From NCBI GenBank assembly GCA_965203755.1, contig OZ241910.1:744001-808000 (forward strand): a stretch of DNA of 64,000 nucleotides, in the 5' to 3' direction. Source of the DNA: UBA6055 sp965203755 (GTDB taxonomy: Bacteria > Chloroflexota > Anaerolineae > Aggregatilineales > Phototrophicaceae). Shown here piece by piece: positions 51,889 through 60,222 of the stretch (position 1 is the stretch's first letter; each line of letters begins with the position of its first letter). Made by a program: the position numbers and the translations under genes. The notes below the pieces were generated by a model. The model did not search any database. It was not told the origin of the DNA and worked only from the letters and a program-made list of their open reading frames with translations.

Positions 51889-52278
51889 ATGGATAATTAC
51901 TTAAACAAAATTACATTAGGCGATGCCCTGTCCTTAATTCCACAACTGGAAGCTGATAGTTTGCATTGCTGTATCTCCGATATTCCTTACGGCATTGGCT
52001 TGGATGACTGGGATGTTCTGCACAGCAACACAAACTCGGCGCTCTTGGGGCAGTCTCCGGCGCAAAAACCATTGTCGATACTTCAGTTTCTCATCAAACT
52101 GTCAACACGCGAAAGGCAGATTGTACTCGACCCATTTGCAGGAAGCGGGTCCACTGCCGGCGCCTGTCAGAGCCTCAATCGTCAATTCATCGGATTTGAG
52201 ATCAATCCCGACTATGTGCAGATCGCTAAATCGCGTTTGTCAGCGACGGCTGACGACAATTCATCTCCGCCAGCCTAA
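51889..52278 (+). pseudogene. Internally deleted DNA methyltransferase
   Basis: 129-aa open frame whose N-terminus (YLNKITLGDALSLIPQL, SDIPYGIGLDDWDVL) contains a D-x-P-Y-type catalytic motif, and whose C-terminus (IVLDPFAGSGSTAGACQSL, FIGFEINPDYVQIAKSRL) contains the SAM motif of a beta-class methyltransferase. Full-length relatives run over 250 residues; here HSNTNSALLGQSPAQ is joined in frame to KPLSILQFLIKLSTRE, with the middle 100-plus residues (including the target region) missing. I read this as a deletion remnant, although expression as a mini-protein cannot be excluded. No ribosome-binding site is visible before the ATG at 51889. Confidence 0.72.
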
Positions 52279-52325
52279 TTCTCGTTTTTTTAATTGGCAT
52301 TCCATTTCAGACAGGACACCAGCTT

Positions 52326-53474
52326 ATGACCGTTTCACATTGGCAGCGGCAGGGACAACAAGCACGCGAAGTCGATTTTTTGGTGGTTGGCGCCGGTCTG
52401 GCCGGCAGCGCGGCCGCTTACTTTGCCAAACAGGCGCATCAGCGAGAGGTGGTTGTCACCGACGCCCGCGATGTTGGGCTGGGCGCTAGCGGGCGCAATG
52501 CCGGTTTTATGATTAGCGGGCTGGATACTTATTATCACCGCGCGATTGAACGCTATGGTCATGCCGTCGCCCGCGAAATGTGGGCGCTTTCTCATCGCAG
52601 CATAGCCCATTGGCGCGCGTTCATCAAAAACAGTCCCTTCGAGGTGCCGCTGGACAGCTGCGGGTCGCTGCTACTGGCAGAAACGCCCGAAGAGGCGAAA
52701 GAACTTGAACGCGCGGCGGCGGCATTGTCCAAAGACAGCATCGACATCGAATACTACAGCAAAGATCCACTTGGGCGCGGTTATTACGCCGGCATCCAAC
52801 AGCCGCTTGATGCCGGCGTTCAGCCCTATCTGCTGGCAAAGTCGGTCATGGCACAGAGCGGCGCCGAGCTCATCCCCAACAACGAAATTTATCGCATCCA
52901 GCAGGACGAGGCGAACTGTGTCCGCGTCTACACCCGCCAGATCATTTTCAAGGCGCGTTATGCGCTGCTGTGCACCAACGCCTGGTCGCCGATGATTGAC
53001 CCCTATTTTATTGGCAAGGTCATACCCACCCGCGCCCAATGCCTGGTCACCGAAAGGCTGGATCATGTTCCAATCCCCGGCTGCGGTTACAGCGACTATG
53101 GTTATATGTATTATCGCACTACCTTTGACGGCCGCCTTTTGCTGGGCGGCGGCCGCCAGCGCTTCAAAGCCGAGGAAGCCAACACCACCGAAGACCGCCT
53201 GAATCCCAATGTTCATGCCTACCTCGATGATTATCTGGCAAAATACTTCCCCGATGTCACCGCCGCCGTTGCCCATCGCTGGAGCGGCATCATGGGGTTT
53301 AGCGCGGATGGCCTGCCGCTGGCAGGCTGCCTGCCAGGCAAACCGCGGGTTGGCTTTGCGGTCGGATTCACCGGCCACGGGCTGGCAATGGGCGCGGCGG
53401 CGGTTGAACGCGCGGTGGATAAGCTCTTGCATGGCGGCTCGGCCGGCGCCGTGGATGCGTCGCGCTTTGATTAG
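52326..53474 (+). CDS. FAD-dependent oxidoreductase (DAO/GlpO family)
   Basis: Flavoprotein of 382 aa related to D-amino-acid, sarcosine and glycerol-3-phosphate oxidases. The dinucleotide motif is FLVVGAGLAGSAAAYFA at about residues 18-34. ASGRNAGFMISGL follows, and the C-terminal GVTGHGLAM-like block reads VGFTGHGLAMGAAAVERAV. AHRWSGIMGFSADGLPLAG is the DAO signature close to the C-terminus. The ATG at 52326 follows AGGA. Substrate unassigned; neighbours do not help. Confidence 0.88.
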   Translation: MTVSHWQRQGQQAREVDFLVVGAGLAGSAAAYFAKQAHQREVVVTDARDVGLGASGRNAGFMISGLDTYYHRAIERYGHAVAREMWALSHRSIAHWRAFIKNSPFEVPLDSCGSLLLAETPEEAKELERAAAALSKDSIDIEYYSKDPLGRGYYAGIQQPLDAGVQPYLLAKSVMAQSGAELIPNNEIYRIQQDEANCVRVYTRQIIFKARYALLCTNAWSPMIDPYFIGKVIPTRAQCLVTERLDHVPIPGCGYSDYGYMYYRTTFDGRLLLGGGRQRFKAEEANTTEDRLNPNVHAYLDDYLAKYFPDVTAAVAHRWSGIMGFSADGLPLAGCLPGKPRVGFAVGFTGHGLAMGAAAVERAVDKLLHGGSAGAVDASRFD

Positions 53475-53531
53475 CCGCGTGATTCTTCAGAGACGATCGG
53501 AATTTTCACGGCATGGCGGCGGGCTGTTATG

Positions 53532-53860
53532 TTATGCCGCTCGCAAAACACAGCCAACTCGGCGGACAGTATGAATAAGGCGGCTGGCTTCGCCGACTTC
53601 GGTTTTTTGGCGCCGGCAGCGGACATAGACTTCAATAATGTTGCTTTCGCCGCCAAAATCATAGCCCCAGACACGGTCAAAAATCACTTTGCGGGTCAAT
53701 GCCTGGCGCGGATGGCGCATGAACAATGCCAGCAGTTCATATTCTTTGGCGGTTAAATCAATGGCGCGTGAATGACGATACGCGCGATGCGTCCCGGTAT
53801 CCAGCGACAAATCATTAAAGCGCAGCGCTTGGGGACGGGATGTCGGCGCGGCGCCGCTAC
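53532..53860 (-). pseudogene. Remnant of an OmpR/PhoB-type response regulator (DNA-binding domain only)
   Basis: About 100 codons with the winged-helix effector domain signature: LSLDTGTHRAYRHSRAIDLTA, KEYELLALFMRHPRQALT, RKVIFDRVWGYDFGGES and RLIHTVRRVGCVLRAA. The receiver domain is missing: the reading frame upstream of it runs into the antisense of the enolase-superfamily gene. Changes at usually conserved places (VYVRCRRQK, RRVGCVLR where GVGYVLR is normal) suggest decay. No histidine kinase is nearby. A start within 53860 cannot be assigned. Confidence 0.65.
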
Positions 53861-55005
53861 CATTCAGCAACCGAGCCATCGCGGCGGCGCCAAGCCGGAT
53901 TGCGCCAGCGAAAGCCGTGGTCCGAAGCCGCCCGCACTTTGTCTTCGTCGATCTCAATGCCGAGTCCGGGGCCGGTTGGCACAGCCACATCACCGTCCTG
54001 ATAATCAAAAACCGACCTGTCTTGCAGATAATCAAGCAAATCAGTCTCGCGGTGATAATGAATGCCAAGACTTTGTTCCTGAATCAGCGCGTTATAGGCA
54101 AGCGCATCCACCTGCAAACAGGCGGCAAAGGCAATCGGACCCAAAGGACAGTGCGGCGCCAGGGCCACATCATAGGCTTCGGCCATGGCCGCAATCCGCA
54201 CCACTTCGGAAATTCCGCCGGCATGGGACAAATCGGGCTGAATAATATCGACGCCGCCGGCAACCAGGATGGTCTTAAAATCCCAGCGCGAATACATGCG
54301 CTCGCCGGTCGCAATCGGGATGGAGGTTGCCCGTTTAAGCTCCAGCAACGCTTCGTTGTGGGTCGGCAAAACCGGCTCCTCAACAAACATCAGGTGATAG
54401 GGCTCCAACTCCTGGATTAACATCTTCGCCATGGGTTTATGGACGCGCCCGTGAAAATCAACCGCGATGCTGAAGTCATCGCCGACCTGCTCTCGCACCG
54501 ATGCCACGCGGGCAGCGGCTTCATCAATATGCCGATAGGCATCCATATAGTGGACTTCGCTGACGGCGTTCATCTTGACGGCTTTCAGTCCGCTGTCCTT
54601 GCGTTTCTGCGCCTGCCGCGCTGCATCAGCCGGGCGGTCGCCGCCGATCCAGGCATAGATCTGCACTTTGTCGCGCACTTTGCCGCCCAGCAATTCATAA
54701 ACCGGCACATCATGATATCTACCCTTGATATCCCACAAAGCCTGATTGACGCCGGCAATCGCGCTCATCATCACCGGGCCGCCGCGGTAAAAGCGACCTC
54801 GATAAAGCGACTGCCAGATGTCTTCAACCTGACGCGGATCGCGCCCCAGCAAATAATCCGACATATCTTCGACGGCGGCGCGGACGGTGGCCGCCTGTCC
54901 CTCGACAATCGGCTCTCCCCAGCCAGCATAGCCGTCATCGGTAGAAACTTTAAGAAACAGCCAGCGCGGCGGGACGGTAAAAAGTTCAATCTGCGTTATT
55001 TTCAT
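53857..55005 (-). CDS. Enolase-superfamily dehydratase (mandelate racemase/galactonate dehydratase-like)
   Basis: 382-aa enzyme. The ATG at 55005 begins KITQIELFTVPPRWLFLKVS, and AGGGC lies about eight bases upstream. Catalytic framework: LKAVKMNAVSE (Lys region), the metal ligands Asp in AVDFHGRVHKP, Glu in MFVEEPVLPT and Glu in ATGERMYSRW, then HCPLGPIAF with the general-base His. The C-terminus FRWRNPAWRRRDGSVAEW is the GalD-type end. Acid-sugar dehydration is the family reaction; the exact acid is unknown. Confidence 0.88.
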   Translation of the reverse strand: MKITQIELFTVPPRWLFLKVSTDDGYAGWGEPIVEGQAATVRAAVEDMSDYLLGRDPRQVEDIWQSLYRGRFYRGGPVMMSAIAGVNQALWDIKGRYHDVPVYELLGGKVRDKVQIYAWIGGDRPADAARQAQKRKDSGLKAVKMNAVSEVHYMDAYRHIDEAAARVASVREQVGDDFSIAVDFHGRVHKPMAKMLIQELEPYHLMFVEEPVLPTHNEALLELKRATSIPIATGERMYSRWDFKTILVAGGVDIIQPDLSHAGGISEVVRIAAMAEAYDVALAPHCPLGPIAFAACLQVDALAYNALIQEQSLGIHYHRETDLLDYLQDRSVFDYQDGDVAVPTGPGLGIEIDEDKVRAASDHGFRWRNPAWRRRDGSVAEW

Positions 55006-55110
55006 AAGCACGCCCTGCGATTATCGTTATGCAGCTTTCAATGTTGGATGATATCGGATTATAATAAAGGGGTGAATTCTTGCCAAATTTATAGTGAAAG
55101 GCGCTTTTCC

Positions 55111-56502
55111 TTGGATCGTTTGAGCGGACTATTTTCAAACCGTCTGTTCACCTTGACACTGACTTTTGTCTGGCTTTTTCTGATGACGCAAGCCGCTGCA
55201 TTGGCAGAAGGCGACGACCAGGCAGCCACAGTCAACTCGTTTATTCCCTTGATGTGCGCCTTGGGGATTATCCTGCTGGCATCCCGCGCCGGGGGCGCGC
55301 TGGCGCGCCGCCTGAATCAGCCGCGGGTGCTGGGACAGCTGATTGTCGGCCTGCTGTTGGGGCCTACGGTGCTCGATATGCTCCACTGGGGCATTTTGCA
55401 GGGCGTTGATTTGCAGCATACCATCAAAGAATTCGCCGAACTGGGGGTCTTGCTGCTGATGTTTAACATCGGGCTGGAAGTCCATCTGAACGAACTGGCG
55501 AAAGTGGGCAAGGTGGCTGTGTTTGCCGGTGTGCTGGGCGTGGCGGCGCCGGTCGCATTCACTGTTGCGGTGGCGCTGCCGGCCGGATACAGCTGGCAGC
55601 CGGCTTTGTTTGCCGGCGTGACGATGGCGGCGACCTCGGTCAGCATCTCGGCGCAGGTCTTATTGGAACTCGGCTATTTGCAGACCAAAGAAGGCAATGC
55701 CCTGCTCGCGACCGCATTGATTGATGATGTGCTGGCGATTCTGGCGGTGTCGCTCACCCTGGTGCTGGCTGGCACCAGCGCGGACAGCGCCAGCGGCGAC
55801 CTTAGCCAACTCATCGTCATTATTTTGCGGATGGCGGGCTATATTGTGATTGCCTTCTTGATTGCGTGGCATATCCTGCCGCGGGCGCTGGAATGGATAC
55901 AGCAGCGTTCGGAACTGTCACAGTCTTACGGGATTCCGATTTTTGCCTTGATCGCCGCCCTGCTGTTTGGCTGGTCGGCAGAGTATCTGGGCGGCGTGGC
56001 GGCGATTACCGGCGCTTTTATCGCCGGCGTCGGCTTGAGCAAACTGCACAGCCACAGCATGAAACGCGAAATCGAGCAAAGCACGAGTCATCTGGCTTAT
56101 GTCTTCCTTGTCCCGATATTTTTTGTCAATGTCGGCTTGGAAACTGACCTCAGCGCCTTCCCGATGAACGCGATCCCCTTTATGCTGGTTCTGCTGCTGA
56201 TGGCGGTCATCAGCAAGGTCTTTGGCGCTGGAATAGGCGCTCGCATGGGGGGATTTAACACTTGGGAATCGCTGCGGGTTGGCGTGTGCATGGTATCGCG
56301 CGGCGAAGTCGGCCTGATTATCATCTCCATTGGCCTGTCAAGCGGCATCATCGACGGCGGCAGCGAACTTTACGCCGCCCTGTTCATGGTGATTTTATTG
56401 ACCACAGTGCTTACCCCGCCTATGGTGCGCTGGGTATTCCAAACCAATCAGCAAGGTTCAGCCGGCAGCCCGGCTCTGGCAGATTCAGCGACAGGAGAAT
56501 AA
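55111..56502 (+). CDS. Cation:proton antiporter, CPA2 (KefB-like)
   Basis: 463-aa transporter. The start is a TTG at 55111 with AAAGG about ten bases upstream; the open frame further upstream is antisense to the enolase gene. A leader-like hydrophobic start (LFTLTLTFVWLFLMTQAAALAEG) precedes about twelve helices. NQPRVLGQLIVGLLLGP and EFAELGVLLLMFNIGLEV are CPA2 signatures. ATALIDDVLAILAV holds the conserved aspartate pair of the ion site. It has no C-terminal TrkA_N domain; instead a small PII-like protein is encoded next. Confidence 0.9.
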   Translation: MDRLSGLFSNRLFTLTLTFVWLFLMTQAAALAEGDDQAATVNSFIPLMCALGIILLASRAGGALARRLNQPRVLGQLIVGLLLGPTVLDMLHWGILQGVDLQHTIKEFAELGVLLLMFNIGLEVHLNELAKVGKVAVFAGVLGVAAPVAFTVAVALPAGYSWQPALFAGVTMAATSVSISAQVLLELGYLQTKEGNALLATALIDDVLAILAVSLTLVLAGTSADSASGDLSQLIVIILRMAGYIVIAFLIAWHILPRALEWIQQRSELSQSYGIPIFALIAALLFGWSAEYLGGVAAITGAFIAGVGLSKLHSHSMKREIEQSTSHLAYVFLVPIFFVNVGLETDLSAFPMNAIPFMLVLLLMAVISKVFGAGIGARMGGFNTWESLRVGVCMVSRGEVGLIIISIGLSSGIIDGGSELYAALFMVILLTTVLTPPMVRWVFQTNQQGSAGSPALADSATGE

Positions 56503-56897
56503 TGATGAAAATGATTATCCTTATCACCTCGGATTTGGAAAGCGGACTGCAAGTCGCCAATCGCTGGCAGGATGCCGGCGCGCCGGGAGTCACCATCATC
56601 AAAAGCGTCGGCCTTTACAGCCTGCAGCAGAAAATCCGGCGCGACACCGTGGAAGTGCCTTTGCACATGGCAAGCTCAATGGCAAGCATGATGGCTTATG
56701 TGCTGGGCGAAATGCAGCATACCAACCACGTCTTGCTGTCGGTTGTTCCCAAAACCCTGATCTCTACCCTAATGGACGAAGCCCGCGCCGTGATGGGCGA
56801 CCTGCTGCAACCTAATCATGGCGTCGCCTTTGTCGTGCCATTGGATGATGCCATCGGCGTGCGAAGCCACAGCGCCGGCGGCAGCCAAAAGGACTAG
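56502..56897 (+). CDS. Small PII-like (GlnB-fold) protein coupled to the antiporter
   Basis: 131-aa protein that overlaps the antiporter stop (TAATGATG); the first ATG is at 56502 and the second at 56505, the latter seven bases after AGGAGA. MKMIILITSDLESGLQVANRW and VTIIKSVGLYSL suggest a ferredoxin-like beta-alpha-beta fold as in PII/SbtB-like sensors; the middle and the C-terminal ISTLMDEARAVMGDLL support it weakly. A nucleotide-sensing regulator of the antiporter is plausible by position. The T-loop motifs of true GlnB are not seen, so the family is uncertain. Confidence 0.55.
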   Translation: MMKMIILITSDLESGLQVANRWQDAGAPGVTIIKSVGLYSLQQKIRRDTVEVPLHMASSMASMMAYVLGEMQHTNHVLLSVVPKTLISTLMDEARAVMGDLLQPNHGVAFVVPLDDAIGVRSHSAGGSQKD

Positions 56898-56924
56898 CGA
56901 CAGGCTGCGCTGCAAATTTGAGCC

Positions 56925-56952
56925 TTGAGAATCGCCGCCAATCTGATACACT
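56925..56952 (+). promoter_or_regulatory. Predicted promoter of tRNA-Gln
   Basis: -35 TTGAGA (56925-56930), 16-base spacer, -10 TACACT (56947-56952), 14 bases before the tRNA 5' end. Confidence 0.55.
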
Positions 56953-56966
56953 TATCTTTGTCAGCT

Positions 56967-57039
56967 AGCGAGGTAGCTCAATTGGCAGAGCAGGTGCCTT
57001 TGGAGCACAAGGTTAAAGGTTCGAGTCCTTTCCTCGCTG
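56967..57039 (+). tRNA. tRNA-Gln (anticodon UUG)
   Basis: Cloverleaf of 73 nt. Acceptor AGCGAGG (56967-56973) pairs with CCTCGCT (57032-57038). The D arm is GCTC/GAGC. The anticodon loop CTTTGGA (56998-57004) gives anticodon TTG, with a four-pair stem plus one G-A mismatch at its top. The T arm is AAAGG/TTCGAGT/CCTTT. CCA is not encoded: the discriminator G is followed by AAACG. A terminator hairpin follows at 57053. Confidence 0.9.
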
Positions 57040-57052
57040 AAACGCGCCAAGC

Positions 57053-57081
57053 AAAAAGTCTGCCGGCACGCAGGCTTTTTT
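57053..57081 (+). terminator. Rho-independent terminator after tRNA-Gln
   Basis: AGTCTGC (57057-57063), six-base loop, GCAGGCT (57070-57076), one G-U pair, flanked by A5 and T6 that extend the stem. It follows the tRNA end by 14 bases. Confidence 0.8.
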
Positions 57082-57139
57082 GTTTAGCAGCCTGGTTTCA
57101 AGAGAGTTCCTATATCAACTGTAACGCAAGGGCGTCGTC

Positions 57140-58234
57140 ATGTTCCTGTCATACAAAAATAAGAAGCCAGAAGACGACATCCTGCAAAACACACCCAAGG
57201 CGGAACTGCAATCCGTCTATGGTCAAGGGGCGGTCAATAAACTCATTCAGGGGGACAACCTGCCCATTCTCCGCGCCTTGCTCGAAAGCTGCCGCGGCAA
57301 AGTCGCCCTGGTTTATATTGACCCGCCTTTCGCCACCAACGGCAAGTTCAGGATCGGCAGAAACCGGGTAAGCACGATAAGCAGCCGCCGCCATGACCGA
57401 CTGGCTTACAGCGATACCCGGCTCGGCGCCGAGTATCTGGAGTTTTTGCGGGAACGGCTGATTTTCCTGCGCGAACTGCTGTCGGATGAGGGTTCGATTT
57501 ATCTGCATATCGACTGCAAAATGGGACATTATGTAAAAATCCTGATGGATGAGGTGTTTGGCGCGCACAATTTCCGCAGCGACATCAGCCGCATCAAATG
57601 CAATCCCAAGAACTTCCGCCGCCGCGCTTATGGCAACATCAAAGACCTGATTCTGTTCTACTCCAAAGGGGAACGCCCAATATGGAACGACCCTCGACAA
57701 GACTATGCGGCCGAGGATGCCCGCCGTCTGTTCCGCAAAATAGATGAGAGGGGGCGCCGCTACACCACGATACCCTTGCACGCGCCCGGCGAAACCCTGA
57801 ATGGCAGCACCGGGCAGGCTTGGCGCGGCCTGAAGCCGCCCGATGGACGTCATTGGCGCAGCGACCCGAAAACACTGGAGGCTTGGGATGCACAAGGCTT
57901 GATTGAATGGTCAGCCAACGGCGTCCCGCGCAAGAAAAAGTTCCTCAATGAAAGCAAAGGGAAAAAAGTACAGGATATTTGGGAGTTCAAAGACCCGCAG
58001 CATCCCCTTTACCCAACCCAAAAGAATCTTGACCTGCTGAAACGGATTGTCGCGGCATCATCCAACCCCGGCGATTTGGTATTGGATTGTTTTTGCGGTT
58101 CGGGGACAAGCCTGCTGGCAGCCCAAGCCCTTGGACGTTGCTGGATTGGCATCGACGGCTCCGAGCCAGCCCTAGAAGTCGCCCGCCAGCGATTGGGGGC
58201 GGCAGAACATGAATTTTTGAAAGCCTTGTCATAA
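57140..58234 (+). CDS. Beta-class DNA methyltransferase (N4-cytosine/N6-adenine type)
   Basis: 364-aa methyltransferase, without a restriction partner nearby. The catalytic motif IV is YIDPPF (Asp61-Pro-Pro-Phe64) close to the N-terminus and the SAM motif I is VLDCFCGSGTSLLAAQAL near residue 318, so the order IV...I marks the beta class. The block YPTQKNLDLLKRIVAASSNPGD precedes motif I. The middle 150 residues (GRNRVSTISSRRHDR onward) would be target recognition. Located directly downstream of tRNA-Gln and its terminator, a typical acquisition site. Two other methyltransferase genes occur in the window (30.4 and 51.9 kb). Confidence 0.9.
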   Translation: MFLSYKNKKPEDDILQNTPKAELQSVYGQGAVNKLIQGDNLPILRALLESCRGKVALVYIDPPFATNGKFRIGRNRVSTISSRRHDRLAYSDTRLGAEYLEFLRERLIFLRELLSDEGSIYLHIDCKMGHYVKILMDEVFGAHNFRSDISRIKCNPKNFRRRAYGNIKDLILFYSKGERPIWNDPRQDYAAEDARRLFRKIDERGRRYTTIPLHAPGETLNGSTGQAWRGLKPPDGRHWRSDPKTLEAWDAQGLIEWSANGVPRKKKFLNESKGKKVQDIWEFKDPQHPLYPTQKNLDLLKRIVAASSNPGDLVLDCFCGSGTSLLAAQALGRCWIGIDGSEPALEVARQRLGAAEHEFLKALS

Positions 58235-58984
58235 TTCCCGGTCTGCCTGACTTCGCAAGCCGGACGCATAATGATAATCAAAGGTCAGGATGCTGCGAAT
58301 CGCTTGATGCGCCGCCTGTTTAGGTCTAATCGAAGCTGCCTGATGCCACAGGATCCTATCATTCAGCAGGTAAGAATCCAGGATTTGATTGAGGCGATAC
58401 CTAGCCAGCAGGTTTTGGTCATCGTCATAGACCGATACATCGCCGCCTTCGACATTGACCAATTCCGCCAAATGCACGGTCACAAATTCGGCGCCGTCTC
58501 GGTGAATGCCTTCGGGGGATGGGTATCCGCGCGCCTGCGAATTGGCTGTCACGCGAATCAGATGGACCTGCACCTCCCAAGGCGCGCGCTTCATTTCATC
58601 GGCAAGCGGAAACTGTCGGAAATCAAAGCGAATTAATGCTTGTAGAAAAGGATTGTCAAAGGTGGCATCCAGGAGCGGCGCAAACTTACGCACCATGCCC
58701 CCGGTCACCTTATTGATGTCGCTGCTCTGAAAATAATTTTCATGTGGCAGGCGGGTTAATTCTTCGCTGGCCGGCATAAAATAAAACCGTCCATAGCGGC
58801 GAAAGCGATACTTGACTTTCCCCGGCAAAAAATCATCCGGCGGCAAATCGGCATAATCCATCGACAGACTCAGCCAAGCCTGCCGCAATTCGTCCGATAT
58901 GGACAATTCTGCCGCCCGCACCAGGCTGTATCCCTGTGTCTTTAATTCTTTCCGAATCTGACGCGTGGCGCTTATGTGTGACAT
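58229..58984 (-). CDS. 2-oxoglutarate/Fe(II) dioxygenase family protein
   Basis: 251-aa protein of the 2OG-Fe dioxygenase group related to amino-acid hydroxylases such as isoleucine dioxygenase. EGIHRDGAEFVTVHLAEL holds the His-x-Asp metal pair, and WHQAASI with RSILTFDYHY supplies the distal His and the 2OG-binding Arg. Start uncertain: the ATG at 58984 gives the first homologous line SHISATRQIRKELK, while 59008 (ATG) and 59026 (TTG) lack ribosome-binding sites. It overlaps the methyltransferase end by 6 bases (convergent). Substrate unassigned. Confidence 0.82.
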   Translation of the reverse strand: MSHISATRQIRKELKTQGYSLVRAAELSISDELRQAWLSLSMDYADLPPDDFLPGKVKYRFRRYGRFYFMPASEELTRLPHENYFQSSDINKVTGGMVRKFAPLLDATFDNPFLQALIRFDFRQFPLADEMKRAPWEVQVHLIRVTANSQARGYPSPEGIHRDGAEFVTVHLAELVNVEGGDVSVYDDDQNLLARYRLNQILDSYLLNDRILWHQAASIRPKQAAHQAIRSILTFDYHYASGLRSQADREL

Positions 58985-59039
58985 CGGTTCATCGCCATAA
59001 TTAAACATTTGCGCCGCCGGCGGCAACGCAGCTTAGTTC

Positions 59040-59100
59040 TTCATCGGAAGTCGGCGGCAAAACACCGGCATACAAACGGCGCCGCTTCGGGGGCAAGCCT
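59040..59100 (-). pseudogene. Fragment resembling the C-terminal part of a GT2 gene
   Basis: In one frame the reverse strand encodes RRLYAGVLPPTS, matching LYAMYAGVLPPASIEW in the downstream glycosyltransferase gene at 60223-61248 (nucleotide similarity between 59047-59090 and 60349-60410). Nothing else of that gene is present here. It is a partial duplicate or a decayed relic. Confidence 0.5.
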
Positions 59101-59130
59101 GCCGGCGCATTGGCTATTTAGCAGGCTTGC
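59093..59130 (-). terminator. 10-bp perfect inverted repeat between the dioxygenase and membrane-protein genes
   Basis: GCAAGCCTGC (59093-59102) and GCAGGCTTGC (59121-59130) with an 18-base loop, immediately after the stop of the hypothetical membrane protein on the reverse strand. No T-run follows, so it may be a processing or attenuator hairpin rather than a classic terminator. Confidence 0.5.
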
Positions 59131-59138
59131 GGGAAATG

Positions 59139-59780
59139 CTATCGCATTGCATCTTCAGCGGTCAGAGAGTGCAGAACAGCGCCATCGGCGGCGAAGAAGA
59201 CGACCTTTTCAATCTTGGCATCTTTGCGCCGGATCGCCGCCATATAAGTGTCACTGATGGCTTTGGCGATACTGACAGTACCGTCTTGCCATTCAATCTC
59301 TACACGGCTGGCATCGCCGCTCAAGCCGAAGAAGACGGTGTGATTGGAAATCCGATCACCTGATTTTAAGTTGGCTGTGTACAAAGCGTCGCTGCATTGT
59401 GTGTCTGCCAACATCCCCTGCCATCCACCGAAAATATCCTCTCTCTTACTCACAAATACCGTTGCGATACATTGCTCGCCATCTTTACGATACCAGGAAT
59501 ACAAAAAGAGGATTCCATCAGGTTTATGAACCGGCTGACGCTGCAAAATGGTGTATACTGGCACATTCTGCTCTTGCTCGGCCGATTCGACATCCATGCC
59601 AGCCCCGTATGCCAAAGCAAATAGCTCACCTTCAGGAAAAGCGCTTCGCTCCATATTTATGCTATGGACAGCAAATATGATGAAAACACCTACAAAAGCA
59701 GCCATCAACATCAAGAAGATACGCAAGGCAAGACGCAACATACGCGAAAGAAGACCGTATCGTTTCTTTTTCGCACTCAT
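59139..59780 (-). CDS. Hypothetical single-pass membrane protein
   Basis: 213-aa protein I do not recognise. A basic N-terminus (SAKKKRYGLLSRMLRLALR) precedes one helix at about residues 16-40 (IFLMLMAAFVGVFIIFAV). The exported domain contains two cysteines (GEQCIATVFV and ADTQCSDAL), which could form a disulfide. DGTVSIAKAISDTY is a possible small-domain core. The gene is flanked by a hairpin downstream and an AT-rich interval upstream. Confidence 0.6.
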   Translation of the reverse strand: MSAKKKRYGLLSRMLRLALRIFLMLMAAFVGVFIIFAVHSINMERSAFPEGELFALAYGAGMDVESAEQEQNVPVYTILQRQPVHKPDGILFLYSWYRKDGEQCIATVFVSKREDIFGGWQGMLADTQCSDALYTANLKSGDRISNHTVFFGLSGDASRVEIEWQDGTVSIAKAISDTYMAAIRRKDAKIEKVVFFAADGAVLHSLTAEDAMR

Positions 59781-60222
59781 TGCAAGCCTTTTACTAAGCA
59801 GGTTTCAGCCTCAAATTGTAAAACACATGCCACGCGCCGCCAGCAACCAACGCGCCGCGGGTTCCGATGCAGATGCCCGTCTTTGAACCACCTAACGGAA
59901 ACCGCAAGCGGCCTCCCGCCATAAAATACATCAAACACGCCGCCTATCCATGGATCACTTGCATACCAGCGCATACCACTTATATTCGACGGATTGACTT
60001 GGTATATGTAAAGCCAATCATTTGAATATAGTTATCCTGCCTAATCAATATAGCAATCTTGAAAAAGAATGTCAAGCAATCCATGTACAGAGGATGCATT
60101 TCAGGTTATTGGCAAATTAAATTCCATTCCCCTACCCACCCTAGTTCAAGCCTTGCTCTTTCCACACTCCCCCAGCGAGAAGAAGCATTCCACATTTTAG
60201 ACGAAGGGAGATAGGAGAAGCA
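59781..60222. other. AT-richer interval of about 440 bases with no supported gene
   Basis: The reading frames here are short and no start with ribosome-binding site and homology was seen; one 65-codon reverse frame (59777-59974) has no recognisable features. Bases 59985-60120 are clearly AT-richer than the flanks and could hold a promoter for the reverse-strand gene at 59780. No repeat or RNA structure could be identified. Confidence 0.4.

Noticed and set aside
54439..55110. N-terminal extension of the antiporter frame (224 codons)
   Set aside because: It runs antisense through the enolase-superfamily gene and lacks homology; the TTG at 55111 fits the leader-like hydrophobic start.
59777..59974. 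65-codon reverse frame as a small gene
   Set aside because: No ribosome-binding site, no recognisable domain, and it overlaps the start of the neighbouring gene.
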